From Janthinobacterium sp. ROICE36 (GTDB taxonomy: Bacteria > Pseudomonadota > Gammaproteobacteria > Burkholderiales > Burkholderiaceae_D), in contig NZ_PEBS01000063.1 of NCBI RefSeq assembly GCF_002869965.1, positions 1 through 32,079 on the forward strand: 32,079 nt of DNA, written 5' to 3'. The notes under the pieces were generated by a model. That model did no database searches. It saw only the letters and a list, made by a program, of their open reading frames with translations, and had not been told where the DNA came from. Made by a program: the position numbers and the translations under genes. Positions 7,174 to 16,111 of the stretch are shown here, in pieces (position 1 is the stretch's first letter; each line of letters opens with the position of its first letter).

Positions 7174-8355
7174 TCAAATTGCATCGAGCGCCGTGCGCAA
7201 GTCATGGCGCAAGTCTTCGATGTCCTCGATGCCCACCGACAGGCGGATCAAGCCATCGCCGATGCCCAGCTTGGCCCGCTGTTCGGCGGGAATGCTGGCA
7301 TGCGTCATCAGGGCAGGGTGCTCGATCAGGCTTTCCACGCCGCCCAGGCTTTCAGCCAGGGCAAACACTTCGCAGCGCTCGAGGAAACGGCGCGCGCCCG
7401 CCAGGTCGGTATCGAGGTCGATCGAGATGATGCCGCCAAAACCATCCATCTGGCGCTGCGCCAGCGCATGCTGCGGGTGCGAGGCCAGTCCCGGATAAAA
7501 CACCCGTTTGACCTCTTTCTGCTGCTCCAGCCACTGCGCCAGCGCCAGCGCGCTTTCGCAATGGCGCTGCATGCGGATGGCCAGCGTCTTGACGCCGCGC
7601 AAGGCGAGGAAACTGTCGAACGGCCCGGCAATCGCCCCCACCGAATTTTGCAGGAAGCCCAGCTGCTCGCGCCATTCCGCCTGGCGTGCTTCCGCGCCGA
7701 CGATGGCGATGCCGCCGATGATGTCCGAGTGGCCGTTCAAGTACTTGGTGGTCGAATGGACGACGATGTCGAAGCCGTGTTCCAGGGGACGCTGCACCAG
7801 CGGACTGGCGAAGGTATTGTCGGCCACGGCGATGATGCCCCGCTCGCGGCAGATGTCGGCAATCGCACGCAAATCCGCCAGTTTCAGCATCGGGTTGGTG
7901 GGCGTTTCCACCCACACCATCTTCGTCTCGGGGCGCAGCGCGGCCAGCAGGTTTTCCGGATTCGTCAGGTCGACATAGGTAAATTCGTGGCCGGCCGAGC
8001 GCCGGCGCACGCGCTCGAACAAGCGGTAAGTGCCGCCGTACATATCGTCGCCGGCGACGATATGGCTGCCAGAGTCCAGCAATTCCAGCACGGATGCGAT
8101 GGCGGCCAGGCCCGAGGCGAAGGCGAAGGCCGCGCTGCCGCCTTCGAGGTCGGCCACGCAGCGCTCGAGCGCCCAGCGCGTGGGGTTGTGCGAGCGGCCG
8201 TAATCGAGGCCCTTGTGCACGCCGGGGCTTTCCTGCACGAAGGTGGAGGTGGCGTAAATGGGCGGCATGATGGCGCCCGTCGACGGGTCGGGCGACTGGC
8301 CGGCGTGGATGACGCGGGTGGCGAGGCGGCTCTTGCGGGTGGTTTCTTGGCTCAA
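7174..8355 (-). CDS. Cystathionine gamma-lyase / gamma-synthase family PLP enzyme (TTG start)
   Basis: A 393-residue PLP enzyme of the Cys/Met metabolism family. Visible features are YGRSHNPTRWALE (substrate/PLP binding), FASGLAAI, VETPTNP, ADNTFASP and the PLP lysine K204 in HSTTKYLNGHSD. Because it is co-transcribed with cystathionine beta-synthase, the likely role is cystathionine gamma-lyase, the second step of reverse transsulfuration (cystathionine to cysteine, 2-oxobutyrate and ammonia). Gamma-synthase activity cannot be excluded by sequence alone. There is no in-frame ATG near the domain start. A TTG with AGGACA upstream fits, and it overlaps the TGA of the upstream gene as TTGA, a sign of translational coupling. 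Confidence 0.9.
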   Translation of the reverse strand: MSQETTRKSRLATRVIHAGQSPDPSTGAIMPPIYATSTFVQESPGVHKGLDYGRSHNPTRWALERCVADLEGGSAAFAFASGLAAIASVLELLDSGSHIVAGDDMYGGTYRLFERVRRRSAGHEFTYVDLTNPENLLAALRPETKMVWVETPTNPMLKLADLRAIADICRERGIIAVADNTFASPLVQRPLEHGFDIVVHSTTKYLNGHSDIIGGIAIVGAEARQAEWREQLGFLQNSVGAIAGPFDSFLALRGVKTLAIRMQRHCESALALAQWLEQQKEVKRVFYPGLASHPQHALAQRQMDGFGGIISIDLDTDLAGARRFLERCEVFALAESLGGVESLIEHPALMTHASIPAEQRAKLGIGDGLIRLSVGIEDIEDLRHDLRTALDAI

Positions 8356-9743
8356 GATAGTGTCCTGCGTAAGTGGTTGAGAAGGTCGAAGCGGGTGATC
8401 AGGCCATAGAAGGCAGTATCGTCGGCGACGACGGCCGTCAAGCCCCGGTCCAGGGTGGCGCGCAGGGTGGGCAAGCCGCTTGAGGGTGCCAGCGTTTCGA
8501 TCTGCGTCGTCATGGTGGCGCCCACCAGCGACGCGAAATGGGCGGCGTCGCCGGAGACGTGCAGCAGCAAGTCCGATTCGTCGAGGATGCCGACCAACTG
8601 GCCGCCATCGATGACGGGCAGTTGCGCCAGGTCGCTGGCGCGCATGCGGTTGAAGGCCGTCAGCAGGGTGTCGCCCGGCGCCACGCTGACGACATCGCCC
8701 TCGTCGTAGCGGCGCCCGATCAGGTCGCGCAAGTCGCCCGACACCGCCCGCTGTAACAAGCCCTGGTCGCGCATCCAGCCATCGTTGTAGACCTTCGACA
8801 GGTAGCGCGTGCCCGTGTCGCACACAAACGTGACGACGCGCTTCGGGCCAGTCTGCTCGCGGCAGTATTTGAGGGCGGCGGCCAGCAGGGTACCCGTGGA
8901 AGAACCGCCGAGGATGCCTTCGGCAAGCAGCAGGGCGCGCGCGGAATCAAAACTTTCCTGGTCGCTGATGGTGTAGGCCTTCGTGACGCTGTCCATGTCG
9001 GCGATAGCGGGAATGAAGTCTTCGCCGATGCCTTCCACGGCCCACGAGCCGCTGGTGTCGGACACTTTGCCCGTGTCGATATATTCGGTGAGGATGGAGC
9101 CTTGCGGGTCGGCCAGCACGAACTCCAGCTTCGGCTGCACCTTGCGGAAGTAGCGCGTCAGGCCCGTCAGGGTGCCGGAAGAACCCACGCCGACGACGAT
9201 GGCGTCCACGTCATGGCCGCTTTGCTCCCAGATTTCGGGCGCCGTCGTCGTTTCGTGGGCCAGCGGATTGGCGGGATTGTTGAACTGGTCGGCAAAGAAG
9301 GCGCCCGGCAGTTCGCGCGCCAGGCGCGCCGCGTAATCCTGGTAATACGCGGGATGGCCCTTGCCCACGTCCGAGCGCGTGGTGTGCACTTCCGCGCCCA
9401 GGGCTTTCAGGTGCAGCACTTTTTCCGTCGACATCTTGTCGGGTACGACTAAAATCACGCGGTAGCCCTTGATGCGGCCCACCAGGGCCAGGCCGATGCC
9501 CGTGTTGCCGGCAGTCGCCTCGACGATGGTGCCGCCCGGCTGCAGGCGGCCGTCGGCTTCGGCCGCTTCGATGATGGACAGGCCGATGCGGTCCTTGATG
9601 GAACCGCCGGGGTTTTGCGATTCCAGTTTCAGGAACAGCTGGCACAGGCCCGTGTCGAGCCTGGTGACTTCGACCAGCGGGGTGTTGCCGATCAGCGTGT
9701 AGAGCGCTGGCGGTTGGGATGGGGACGGCATTCGATCATTCAT
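8352..9743 (-). CDS. cbs: Cystathionine beta-synthase with C-terminal CBS-domain pair
   Basis: A 463-residue PLP enzyme that condenses serine and homocysteine to cystathionine, the first step of reverse transsulfuration. The fold-type II core (about 15-330) shows IGNTPLVEV, the PLP lysine in NPGGSIKDR, EATAGNTGIGLA, the glycine-rich GVGSSGTLTG, and a GGSSTG phosphate-binding loop. Two CBS domains follow (about 340-463), containing LPVIDGGQLVGILDESDLL and GLITRFDLLNHL, and may bind an adenosyl ligand. There is no N-terminal haem domain. The start ATG has AGGAG seven bases upstream; 42 earlier in-frame codons are not needed by the fold. It is first gene of the operon with the gamma-lyase. Confidence 0.93.
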   Translation of the reverse strand: MNDRMPSPSQPPALYTLIGNTPLVEVTRLDTGLCQLFLKLESQNPGGSIKDRIGLSIIEAAEADGRLQPGGTIVEATAGNTGIGLALVGRIKGYRVILVVPDKMSTEKVLHLKALGAEVHTTRSDVGKGHPAYYQDYAARLARELPGAFFADQFNNPANPLAHETTTAPEIWEQSGHDVDAIVVGVGSSGTLTGLTRYFRKVQPKLEFVLADPQGSILTEYIDTGKVSDTSGSWAVEGIGEDFIPAIADMDSVTKAYTISDQESFDSARALLLAEGILGGSSTGTLLAAALKYCREQTGPKRVVTFVCDTGTRYLSKVYNDGWMRDQGLLQRAVSGDLRDLIGRRYDEGDVVSVAPGDTLLTAFNRMRASDLAQLPVIDGGQLVGILDESDLLLHVSGDAAHFASLVGATMTTQIETLAPSSGLPTLRATLDRGLTAVVADDTAFYGLITRFDLLNHLRRTLS

Positions 9744-9971
9744 GGTGGCTCCTGTCAGAGAAACAGCCGCTCCGGATTGTGTCCCGAGCAGCCTTCCGTG
9801 CCGCGCAGTGTAGGCGGGTGGACGAGTGCGGCGAACGAATGTTTGCATGCTTGCATATGCGCGCTGCACATATCGGCGGTATCGTGGGCGATGCGAGTAT
9901 GCGCCGTTTTTCGCCCGCTTGCCGCGCCAAAGGCGGGCGTATTAAGCTGCCGCAAGCTCACCATTGCGATT

Positions 9972-9977
9972 TATAAT
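9972..9977 (+). promoter_or_regulatory. Candidate -10 element of the thymidine kinase promoter
   Basis: A perfect TATAAT lies 61 bp upstream of the tdk GTG start. No good -35 hexamer sits at 16-18 bp. The same 295-bp divergent region also holds GC-rich inverted arms (about 9912-9939) and alternating TTGCAT/TGCATA words near 9843-9870 that might serve the cbs promoter. Confidence 0.4.
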
Positions 9978-10038
9978 CACGCCTCGAAAAGGTACTAAAC
10001 AGTATCTTTGAAAAACCAGACGAACAGGGCAGGCGGCA

Positions 10039-10587
10039 GTGGCAAAACTTTATTTCCGGTATTCCGCGATGAACGCGGGCAAGTCGACGGCCTTGTTGCA
10101 GGTCGCGCACAACTATGAAGAGCAGGGCCAGCAGGTGCGCCTGTACACGGCGGCCATCGACAGCCGCTACGGCGTGGGCCGCGTCACCTCGCGCCTGGGG
10201 CCGCAGCGCCAGGTCGATGTCTTCCATGCCGACACGAATTTTCTCGATGATATTCCCCAGGTGGCTTGTGTGCTGGTGGACGAGGCCCAATTTCTCAGCA
10301 CGGCCCAGGTGCAGCAGCTGCACCAACTGGCGCAAGTGAAGGGCGTGCCCGTCATCTGCTACGGCTTGCGCACGGATTTCAAGGGCGAACCGTTTCCCGG
10401 CTCGGCCTATCTGCTGGCGCTGGCCGACGATATCGAGGAATTGAAGAATATCTGTACTTGCGGCAAGAAGGCCACGATGAACATCCGCGTGGACGAGCAA
10501 GGCCGCCGCATCAAGGAAGGCGAGCAGATCAGTATTGGCGGCAACGAGAGTTACCGCCAGGCGTGCGGGCGCTGTTTTTATTCCTAA
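10039..10587 (+). CDS. tdk: Thymidine kinase
   Basis: Cytosolic type II thymidine kinase, which phosphorylates thymidine to dTMP with ATP in the pyrimidine salvage pathway. The 182-residue length is normal. Visible features are the P-loop (AMNAGKST, K15), the VDEAQF motif with catalytic E82, the lasso region around residues 152-172, and four zinc cysteines C139, C141, C176 and C179. The start is GTG, which is directly followed by the conserved KLYF strand; the purine-rich AGGGCAGGCGG upstream serves as a modest ribosome-binding site. Monocistronic, divergent from cbs. Confidence 0.96.
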   Translation: MAKLYFRYSAMNAGKSTALLQVAHNYEEQGQQVRLYTAAIDSRYGVGRVTSRLGPQRQVDVFHADTNFLDDIPQVACVLVDEAQFLSTAQVQQLHQLAQVKGVPVICYGLRTDFKGEPFPGSAYLLALADDIEELKNICTCGKKATMNIRVDEQGRRIKEGEQISIGGNESYRQACGRCFYS

Positions 10588-10603
10588 GCTTGTTCCTTAT
10601 TCG

Positions 10604-10876
10604 TTAATCGGCGACGGGCGCGCCCACGTCGGCATCGTCCGACAGCGCCAGGTCGCCCCGCTCGAAGGCGGCCAGGATTTCATTGGCGCGCGCCACATCG
10701 TGCTCGCGCACCATCACGCGGGCGCCACCGATGGCGGCCGCCAGCAGCATGTCGGCCTGCATGTGCTGGTCGTCCGTCAGCAGCACGTCGATGCCGGCCG
10801 CTGCCAGGCAGCCGCGGATGACGTGGGCATCCGTGGGTATCATCAAGCGGGCAATTAAAACGTAGTCGTCGTGCAT
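10604..10876 (-). CDS. DUF2007-type putative signal-transducing protein
   Basis: A 90-residue cytoplasmic protein. The first part alternates strand and helix (YVLIARLMIPTDAHVIRGCLAAAGIDVLLTD), then LLAAAIGGARVMVREHDVARANEILAAF, matching the ferredoxin-like layout of the DUF2007 family. The family is named for signalling, but its role is not established. The start ATG has a strong GGAGG seven bases upstream, which rules out the earlier in-frame ATG. It lies 51 bp downstream of the chemoreceptor on the same strand, so co-transcription is possible. Convergent with tdk, 16 bp apart. Confidence 0.75.
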   Translation of the reverse strand: MHDDYVLIARLMIPTDAHVIRGCLAAAGIDVLLTDDQHMQADMLLAAAIGGARVMVREHDVARANEILAAFERGDLALSDDADVGAPVAD

Positions 10877-10927
10877 GCTGCCTCCTGGCAAGGTGGGTTC
10901 GTCCCCATCTTAGCACCAGGCTTGAAG

Positions 10928-12898
10928 TTACAGCTTGAACACGCCCACCACCTGGTTCAGCTCCTGCGCCTGCTCCTGCAAGGCGTCGGCGGCCGCCGCC
11001 GCTTCTTCCACCAGGGCCGCGTTCTGCTGGGTCACCTGGTCCATCTGGGCGATGGCCTGGTTGACTTGCTCGATACCGCTGCGCTGCTCGTCGCTCGCCT
11101 GCGCGATCTCGGCCATGATGGTGCTCAGTTGCTGCACGCTGGCTACCACGGTGTCCATGGTGGCGCTGGCCTGGCTCACTTGCGCATGGCCCAGGTCCAC
11201 CGTGCTGGCAGACGCCTGGATCAAGTCCTTGATGTCTTTCGCGGCGGCCGTCGAGCGCTGCGCCAGGGTCCGCACCTCGGTGGCCACGACGGCAAAGCCG
11301 CGCCCCTGTTCACCGGCCCGTGCCGCTTCCACGGCCGCGTTCAAGGCCAGGATATTCGTCTGGAAGGCGATGCCGTCGATGACGCCGATGATGTCGGCGA
11401 TCTTGCCCGACGAGCTGCGGATGGCGTCCATGGTGCTGGCCACCTGCGCCACGGCCGCGCCACCTTCGGCTGCCAGGCCGGACGATGCGTGCGCCAGCCG
11501 GCTTGCCTGCTGCGCGTGATCGACGTTTTGCCGTACGGTCGAGCTCAGTTCTTCCATCGAGGCGGCCGTTTCTTCCAGCGAACTGGCTTGCTGTTCCGTG
11601 CGGCTCGACAAATCCAGGTTGCCGCTGGCGATTTCACCGGACGCCGTGGCGATTTGTCCGGCGCTGCCGCGCACATTGCTGACTACTTGCGACAGATTGT
11701 CGCTGATACGGTTCATGGCGCGCAGCAGGCGGCCGATTTCGTCGTGGCTGCTGGTGGCTAGGTGCACCGTCAGGTCGCCGGCGGCGATTTGCGCGGCGGC
11801 CGTTTCAGCGGCGGCCAGCGGGCGCGACACAAGCGCGCGCACCAGCCAGTACAGCAGCAGGGCGAAGACGAGCAGGGCGATGAAGCCGGAAATGGCCAGC
11901 TGCTTGCGCAATTGGCGCGCCTCCAGGGTGATCTCGTCCGTGAACGTGCCGCCCGCGATGATCCATTGCCAATCCTTGAATTGACGATAATACAGCTGCT
12001 TTTCGCGCGCGCTGGCGCCCGTTTCGCCCGGTGCCGTCCACGTGTAGCGTATGGCGCCGTTTTTCTGCGCCAGCATCTCCTGGATGAACAGGCGGCCGTC
12101 GCTGGCCTTGAAGTCGAGCGCACTCTTGCCTTCGCTGTTCGGGTGCAGCACCAGGTGGCCGTAATTGGCGCCGGGGGCCGTATCGATGATATAGATATAG
12201 CCCGTCTGGCCGATCTTGACCTGGCGAATCTTCTCTTTCAGCATGGCCAGATTCTTGCTGATATCGAGGCCGATGAACAGCGCGCCCACCACCTTGCCGC
12301 CCGCATCGCGTACCGGGTCGTACTGGGTGATGTATTGCTTGCCAAACAAAGTGGCCATGCCGACAAAGCGCTGGCCCGCGCGCAGCGGCGCGTAGCTGGG
12401 GTGGTTGTGGTCGAGCTGGGTACCGATGGCCCGTTCGCCATCCTGCTTTTTCAGCGAGGTGCTGATGCGCACGAATTCATCGCCGTTGGCGGCAAAAATG
12501 GTGGCGATCGCGCCCGTCTGGGCCGTATAGCGGTCGACCAGGGCCGTGTCGAGGTTGAGCACCTTGCCGCCATTGGCCAGGGCCGGCGTGGCCTTGCCCG
12601 CCACGGCCACCATGGCGCCCGAGTCGACCGTGAACGGGCCGGGAAATTCAGCCGCAAACAGGTGGGCAAAGCTGGCCGCCTCGTTGACCATGGCCGTATG
12701 GAATACTTCCGTGGTCGTCATGACGCTATTGAGTTCGCTGGTGACGGCCGCTCCGGCGCGCTGTTCCAGCGCAGACGAGGTGCGGATACTGATCAAGGTC
12801 GTCAGGCTGGCGAGGATCAGGCTGACCAAGGCAAAGGTGAAGATGGTAATCTTGCCGCCGACGCTACAGTGGCGGGGGGAGAACGAAATTGTAGGCAT
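10928..12898 (-). CDS. Methyl-accepting chemotaxis protein with periplasmic Cache domain
   Basis: Transmembrane chemoreceptor that feeds CheA/CheW. The 656-residue product has TM1 (about 16-38), a periplasmic Cache_3/Cache_2-type sensor (about 40-330; motifs VGALFIGLDISKNL and GYIYIIDT), TM2 (about 334-356), a HAMP domain (about 357-410) and a cytoplasmic signalling coil whose tip has the family signature GIAFQTNILALNAAVEAARA. The ligand cannot be told; Cache domains often bind small carboxylates or amino acids. No C-terminal CheR-binding pentapeptide (NWETF-like) is present. No che genes lie nearby, so it is an isolated receptor. The start ATG has a weak GAGA site. Confidence 0.93.
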   Translation of the reverse strand: MPTISFSPRHCSVGGKITIFTFALVSLILASLTTLISIRTSSALEQRAGAAVTSELNSVMTTTEVFHTAMVNEAASFAHLFAAEFPGPFTVDSGAMVAVAGKATPALANGGKVLNLDTALVDRYTAQTGAIATIFAANGDEFVRISTSLKKQDGERAIGTQLDHNHPSYAPLRAGQRFVGMATLFGKQYITQYDPVRDAGGKVVGALFIGLDISKNLAMLKEKIRQVKIGQTGYIYIIDTAPGANYGHLVLHPNSEGKSALDFKASDGRLFIQEMLAQKNGAIRYTWTAPGETGASAREKQLYYRQFKDWQWIIAGGTFTDEITLEARQLRKQLAISGFIALLVFALLLYWLVRALVSRPLAAAETAAAQIAAGDLTVHLATSSHDEIGRLLRAMNRISDNLSQVVSNVRGSAGQIATASGEIASGNLDLSSRTEQQASSLEETAASMEELSSTVRQNVDHAQQASRLAHASSGLAAEGGAAVAQVASTMDAIRSSSGKIADIIGVIDGIAFQTNILALNAAVEAARAGEQGRGFAVVATEVRTLAQRSTAAAKDIKDLIQASASTVDLGHAQVSQASATMDTVVASVQQLSTIMAEIAQASDEQRSGIEQVNQAIAQMDQVTQQNAALVEEAAAAADALQEQAQELNQVVGVFKL

Positions 12899-13431
12899 AG
12901 TTTGAGTCTCGCAAATGCGTTTGACAAAGGGTAATCAGCTCGGCCATTCCTGGTCATGACATGACACGCGGGGAGGGGATCTGGTGGGGAATGCGCTTGA
13001 AACGGGGTGCGTGCCGGCTGGGGAACCGCGGACAGGGAAGCAAAATTTCAGGGCGCGATGATAACATGTTGCTTGCGTTTCGTTACTAAGTGTTTCCCAC
13101 AGGAATCATTTTTTCGCGCAAAAACATTATCTGCATCAAGGAATGCAAAAACGCTCAATTGACTTTTTTGATTTCAATGGGGCATTTGGATATGCATCAA
13201 TGAAAGGCGATGCGATTTTTGTCACGAATGTTTCACTTTGTAATGAATGACACGCCGCCTTTAATCCGCGTTTAAGCTTCCAGGAAGAAACTGATATTCC
13301 ATGGGAGACTGCCAGGCCGTATCCTGTAGAATAATATGCAGACCAGTCGTGTATTCCCCTTACTGTCTTGCTTGCTGGCGCATGCCTATCTGCGCCGCCT
13401 GGAATGATTTAACTAATTTTCGGAGAAGCCG
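12899..13431. other. Long divergent intergenic region between the chemoreceptor gene and prc
   Basis: This 533-bp region should carry both promoters. It is AT-richer than its surroundings from about 13060 to 13290. TTGACT at 13161 lacks a well-placed partner. TAATAT (13332-13337) with CTGCCA 17 bp upstream is a weak promoter candidate for prc. A 23-codon frame at 13337-13408 has no ribosome-binding site. No FliA-type or sigma-54 motif was found. No RNA gene is supported. Confidence 0.5.
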
Positions 13432-15699
13432 ATGAAGAAGCAAATGATGCTGGTCACCCTGGTGCTTGCCCTGTCAGCCCACGCTGGCGCAGCCCAGACG
13501 GACAAGAGCGCCGCTCCTCCGCTACCCATGAAGCCGCTGGCCCAGCAAACGCAGGCCGCCTTGTGGGCATCGCGCGTATTGACGCGCGTCCATTACAAGG
13601 CCATGCCGCTCGACGACGCCATGTCGGAGAAAATCTTCGACCGTTACTTCAAGTCACTGGATGCAGAAAAACTGTTTTTCGTGCAGGCCGACATCGACCG
13701 CTTCGCCCCGCTGCGCACCAAGCTCGATGACGCCATCATCAATGAAGACCTGACGGCGCCGTTTGCCATCTACAACCTGTACCAGCAGCGTTTCGACGAG
13801 CGCATGGCATATGCGCGCGAATTGCTGAAAACCAAGTTCGACTTTGCCGCCGACGAGAGCTACCAGCTCGACCGTGAAAAGGCTGCCTGGCCGAAGAGCG
13901 ACGAGGAAGTGCGCGACCTGTGGCGCAAGCGCGTCAAGAACGACTGGCTGCGCCTGAAACTGGCGGGCAAGGAAGACAAAGCCATCCGCGAGACCCTGGA
14001 CAAGCGCTATGAAGGCTACACCACCCGTGCGCGCAAGCTCAACAGCGAGGACGTGTTCCAGATCTTCATGAACGCCTACGCCATGTCGATCGAACCGCAC
14101 ACCAATTACCTGGGCCCGCGCGCCTCGGATAACTTCGACATCGCCATGCGCTTGTCGCTCGAAGGCATCGGCGCCGTGCTGCAGACGCGCGATGAATACA
14201 CGGTGGTGCGCGAAGTCGTGCCGGGCAGCCCGGCCGGCTTGTCGGGCAAGCTGAAAGTAGGCGACCGCATCGTCGGCGTGGGGCAGGGTGAAAGCGGCCC
14301 CATCACTGAAGTGCTGGGCATGCGCATCGACGATGTGGTGCAACTGATCCGCGGCGCCAAGGATTCCGTGGTGCGCCTCGACATCCTGCCGGCCGACGCC
14401 GGTCCGGACGCCAAGCACGTGGTCTTGCCGCTGGTGCGCAAGAAAATCAGCATGGAAGAGCAGGCGGCGAAGAAATCGGTCATCGAAGTGCGTGACAACG
14501 GCGTCAAGCGCCGCATCGGCGTGATTTCCCTGCCGACCTTCTACCAGGATTTCGAAGCGCGCCGGCGTGGCGACAAAGACTTTAAAAGCGCCACGCGCGA
14601 CGTCAGCCGTTTGCTGGCCGAACTGAAGAAGGATAAGGTTGACAACGTGCTCATCGACTTGCGCAACAACGGCGGCGGTTCGCTGAACGAAGCCGTCGAA
14701 CTGACGGGTCTGTTCATCGACAAGGGCCCTGTCGTGATGCAGCGCAATGCGGAAGGCAAGGTTGATGTGGAAAGCGATACGAATGCCGGCCTGGCCTGGG
14801 ACGGCCCGATGGGTGTGCTGATCAACCGCGGCTCCGCTTCCGCTTCCGAAATTTTCGCCGCCGCCGTGCAGGACTACGGCCGTGGCGTCATCATCGGCGA
14901 AGGCAGTTTCGGCAAGGGCACGGTGCAGACCCTGTTCAACCTCGACCGTTTCGGCGGCAGCGAGAAAGCCCGTTTCGGCGAGCTGAAAATGACCATCGCG
15001 CAATTTTTCCGCATCAATGGCGGCACCACGCAGTTGCGCGGCGTCACCCCCGACATCAAGCTGCCAGCCATGTCGGACACGGAAAATTTCGGCGAATCGA
15101 GCTATGACAACGCCCTGCCATGGGTGGCCATCAAGCCGGCGCACTACATGCCGACGGGCGACCTGAAGGATATCGTGCCGCTGCTGGACAAGAAACATGA
15201 AGCGCGCGTGGCCAAGGACAAGGATTTCCAGTACTTGCTCAATGACATAGCCCTCGTCGTCAAGCAGCGCAAGGAAAACCAGATTTCGCTCAATGAAACC
15301 GTGCGCCGCAAGGAGCGCGATACCCAGGAAGCACGCGCCAAGGCCCGTGAAAAGCGTCTGATCGCGCAGATTTCGAATCCTGCCGATGACCTGGTGGTAA
15401 TTCCTGATCCGAAAGACGTGCTGAAGGGCGCGAAAGCGGCCAACAAGGCGGCCAAGCAGATCGCCGCCGTGAAGGGCGCCTTGCGCACGGACGACGGCTT
15501 GCAGGGCGACGAGCGGGCCCTGAGTGCCGAACTGGATGCTGAAACGGCCGCCAAGAGCGCCAAGGACGTGCTGCTGAACGAAGCGGCGCGCATCCTGGCC
15601 GATGAAGTGGCGCTGATCAAGGCCGACACCCGCATGGCATCGAAAGTCTTGCCATATGGCGCGGACACCAAGGCGACGCCGGTGACGGCGGCGAAGTAA
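13432..15699 (+). CDS. prc: Periplasmic C-terminal (tail-specific) processing protease Prc
   Basis: Serine protease of family S41 that cleaves periplasmic proteins from their C-termini; in E. coli it acts on PBP3 and the murein hydrolase MepS. The 755-residue product has a signal peptide (cleavage near HAGAAQ), an N-terminal helical domain, a PDZ domain (about 240-330; SLEGIGAVLQTRDEY), and the S41 core with the Ser-Lys dyad S470 (in GSASASEIF) and K495 (in GSFGKGTVQ), exactly 25 residues apart as in E. coli Prc. The C-terminal DUF3340-like region (about 560-755) is rich in charged and alanine residues. It is longer than the 682-residue E. coli protein. GGAGA precedes the start. It ends in its own terminator. 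Confidence 0.95.
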   Translation: MKKQMMLVTLVLALSAHAGAAQTDKSAAPPLPMKPLAQQTQAALWASRVLTRVHYKAMPLDDAMSEKIFDRYFKSLDAEKLFFVQADIDRFAPLRTKLDDAIINEDLTAPFAIYNLYQQRFDERMAYARELLKTKFDFAADESYQLDREKAAWPKSDEEVRDLWRKRVKNDWLRLKLAGKEDKAIRETLDKRYEGYTTRARKLNSEDVFQIFMNAYAMSIEPHTNYLGPRASDNFDIAMRLSLEGIGAVLQTRDEYTVVREVVPGSPAGLSGKLKVGDRIVGVGQGESGPITEVLGMRIDDVVQLIRGAKDSVVRLDILPADAGPDAKHVVLPLVRKKISMEEQAAKKSVIEVRDNGVKRRIGVISLPTFYQDFEARRRGDKDFKSATRDVSRLLAELKKDKVDNVLIDLRNNGGGSLNEAVELTGLFIDKGPVVMQRNAEGKVDVESDTNAGLAWDGPMGVLINRGSASASEIFAAAVQDYGRGVIIGEGSFGKGTVQTLFNLDRFGGSEKARFGELKMTIAQFFRINGGTTQLRGVTPDIKLPAMSDTENFGESSYDNALPWVAIKPAHYMPTGDLKDIVPLLDKKHEARVAKDKDFQYLLNDIALVVKQRKENQISLNETVRRKERDTQEARAKAREKRLIAQISNPADDLVVIPDPKDVLKGAKAANKAAKQIAAVKGALRTDDGLQGDERALSAELDAETAAKSAKDVLLNEAARILADEVALIKADTRMASKVLPYGADTKATPVTAAK

Positions 15700-15720
15700 T
15701 GCTTTTCTCGCAGTAAAATG

Positions 15721-15748
15721 CCGGCTCCTGACGGAGCCGGTTTTTTTT
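15721..15748 (+). terminator. Intrinsic terminator of prc
   Basis: CCGGCTCC / GGAGCCGG form an 8-bp stem with a 4-base loop, followed by eight T, 21 bp after the prc stop codon. Its presence means the downstream sRNA copy A must start from its own promoter. Confidence 0.92.
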
Positions 15749-15775
15749 CGTCCCTGTCAGTTATCGGTCTGCTGT

Positions 15776-15825
15776 ATTTCTATCATTCCAACAATCAATT
15801 GGATTGATATGCCGCGATGCAGCAT
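15776..15825 (+). promoter_or_regulatory. Conserved promoter/operator block of sRNA copy A
   Basis: The block opens with ATTTCTATCAT and reaches TGATATG, the probable -10 region. The palindrome-like ATGCCGC-GAT-GCAGCAT (15809-15825) overlaps the predicted start. The same order and spacing recur in four other copies. Confidence 0.55.
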
Positions 15826-15895
15826 AATGCATACGTCTCCTCTATTCTCCTCCAAGAAAATAGATTCAGCCCGCTCCCGTAGCGGGCTTTTTTTT
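15818..15895 (+). ncRNA. Repeated anti-SD small RNA, copy A
   Basis: First of five copies of a ~120-bp element whose 3' two thirds I interpret as a sRNA gene of about 78 nt. The start is estimated from the -10-like TGATATG. The conserved core is GTCTCCTCTA, then a small hairpin TCTATT ... AATAGA (six pairs here) whose loop holds CTCCTCC, then TAGATTC, then the terminator. CUCCU and CCUCC are complementary to the Shine-Dalgarno GGAGG, so the RNA could pair with many ribosome-binding sites. No open frame is conserved among copies. Copy A follows the prc terminator and therefore needs its own promoter. The layout resembles the Betaproteobacteria toxic small RNA family; this is from memory and untested. 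Confidence 0.72.
15868..15895 (+). terminator. Terminator of sRNA copy A
   Basis: Eight-bp stem AGCCCGCT / AGCGGGCT with loop CCCGT, followed by eight T. Stem sequence is identical in all five copies. Confidence 0.93.
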
Positions 15896-15896
15896 G

Positions 15897-15915
15897 TGCG
15901 TCCAGCATGGACGCA
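15897..15915. repeat. Perfect hairpin directly after sRNA copy A
   Basis: TGCGTCCA / TGGACGCA form a perfect 8-bp stem around GCA. No T run follows on either strand, so it is not an intrinsic terminator. The remaining 15916-16111 holds nothing I can support. Confidence 0.45.
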
Positions 15916-16111
15916 GACTTTATGGTGGCAACTTGGCCAAGAGGTTTGCGGTAATTCTCTCAGGTAATTTACACTGGCCACTTCATCGGTACCATACTCA
16001 CTTTGTCGAGTCATCAGGGTTACGGTCCAACGGTATGGTCGGCAATTTTCTTGTTGCGATGCGGAAAAGTAATGGAGAACGCTTTGATTCTTCAAGCATT
16101 GCGTCTCCTGC

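Noticed and set aside
9912..9939. GC-rich inverted repeat between cbs and tdk, considered as a terminator
   Set aside because: No T run follows the stem on either strand, and it lies between two divergent promoters.
13337..13408. 23-codon frame ending 23 bases before prc, possible leader peptide
   Set aside because: No Shine-Dalgarno site, no run of regulatory codons and no terminator/antiterminator pair.
15757..16095. Minus-strand frame across sRNA copy A with relatives at copy D (shared KSPLRERAESIFLEE)
   Set aside because: It is the antisense of the repeated sRNA and terminator. Frames break differently in copies B, C and E, and there is no ribosome-binding site.
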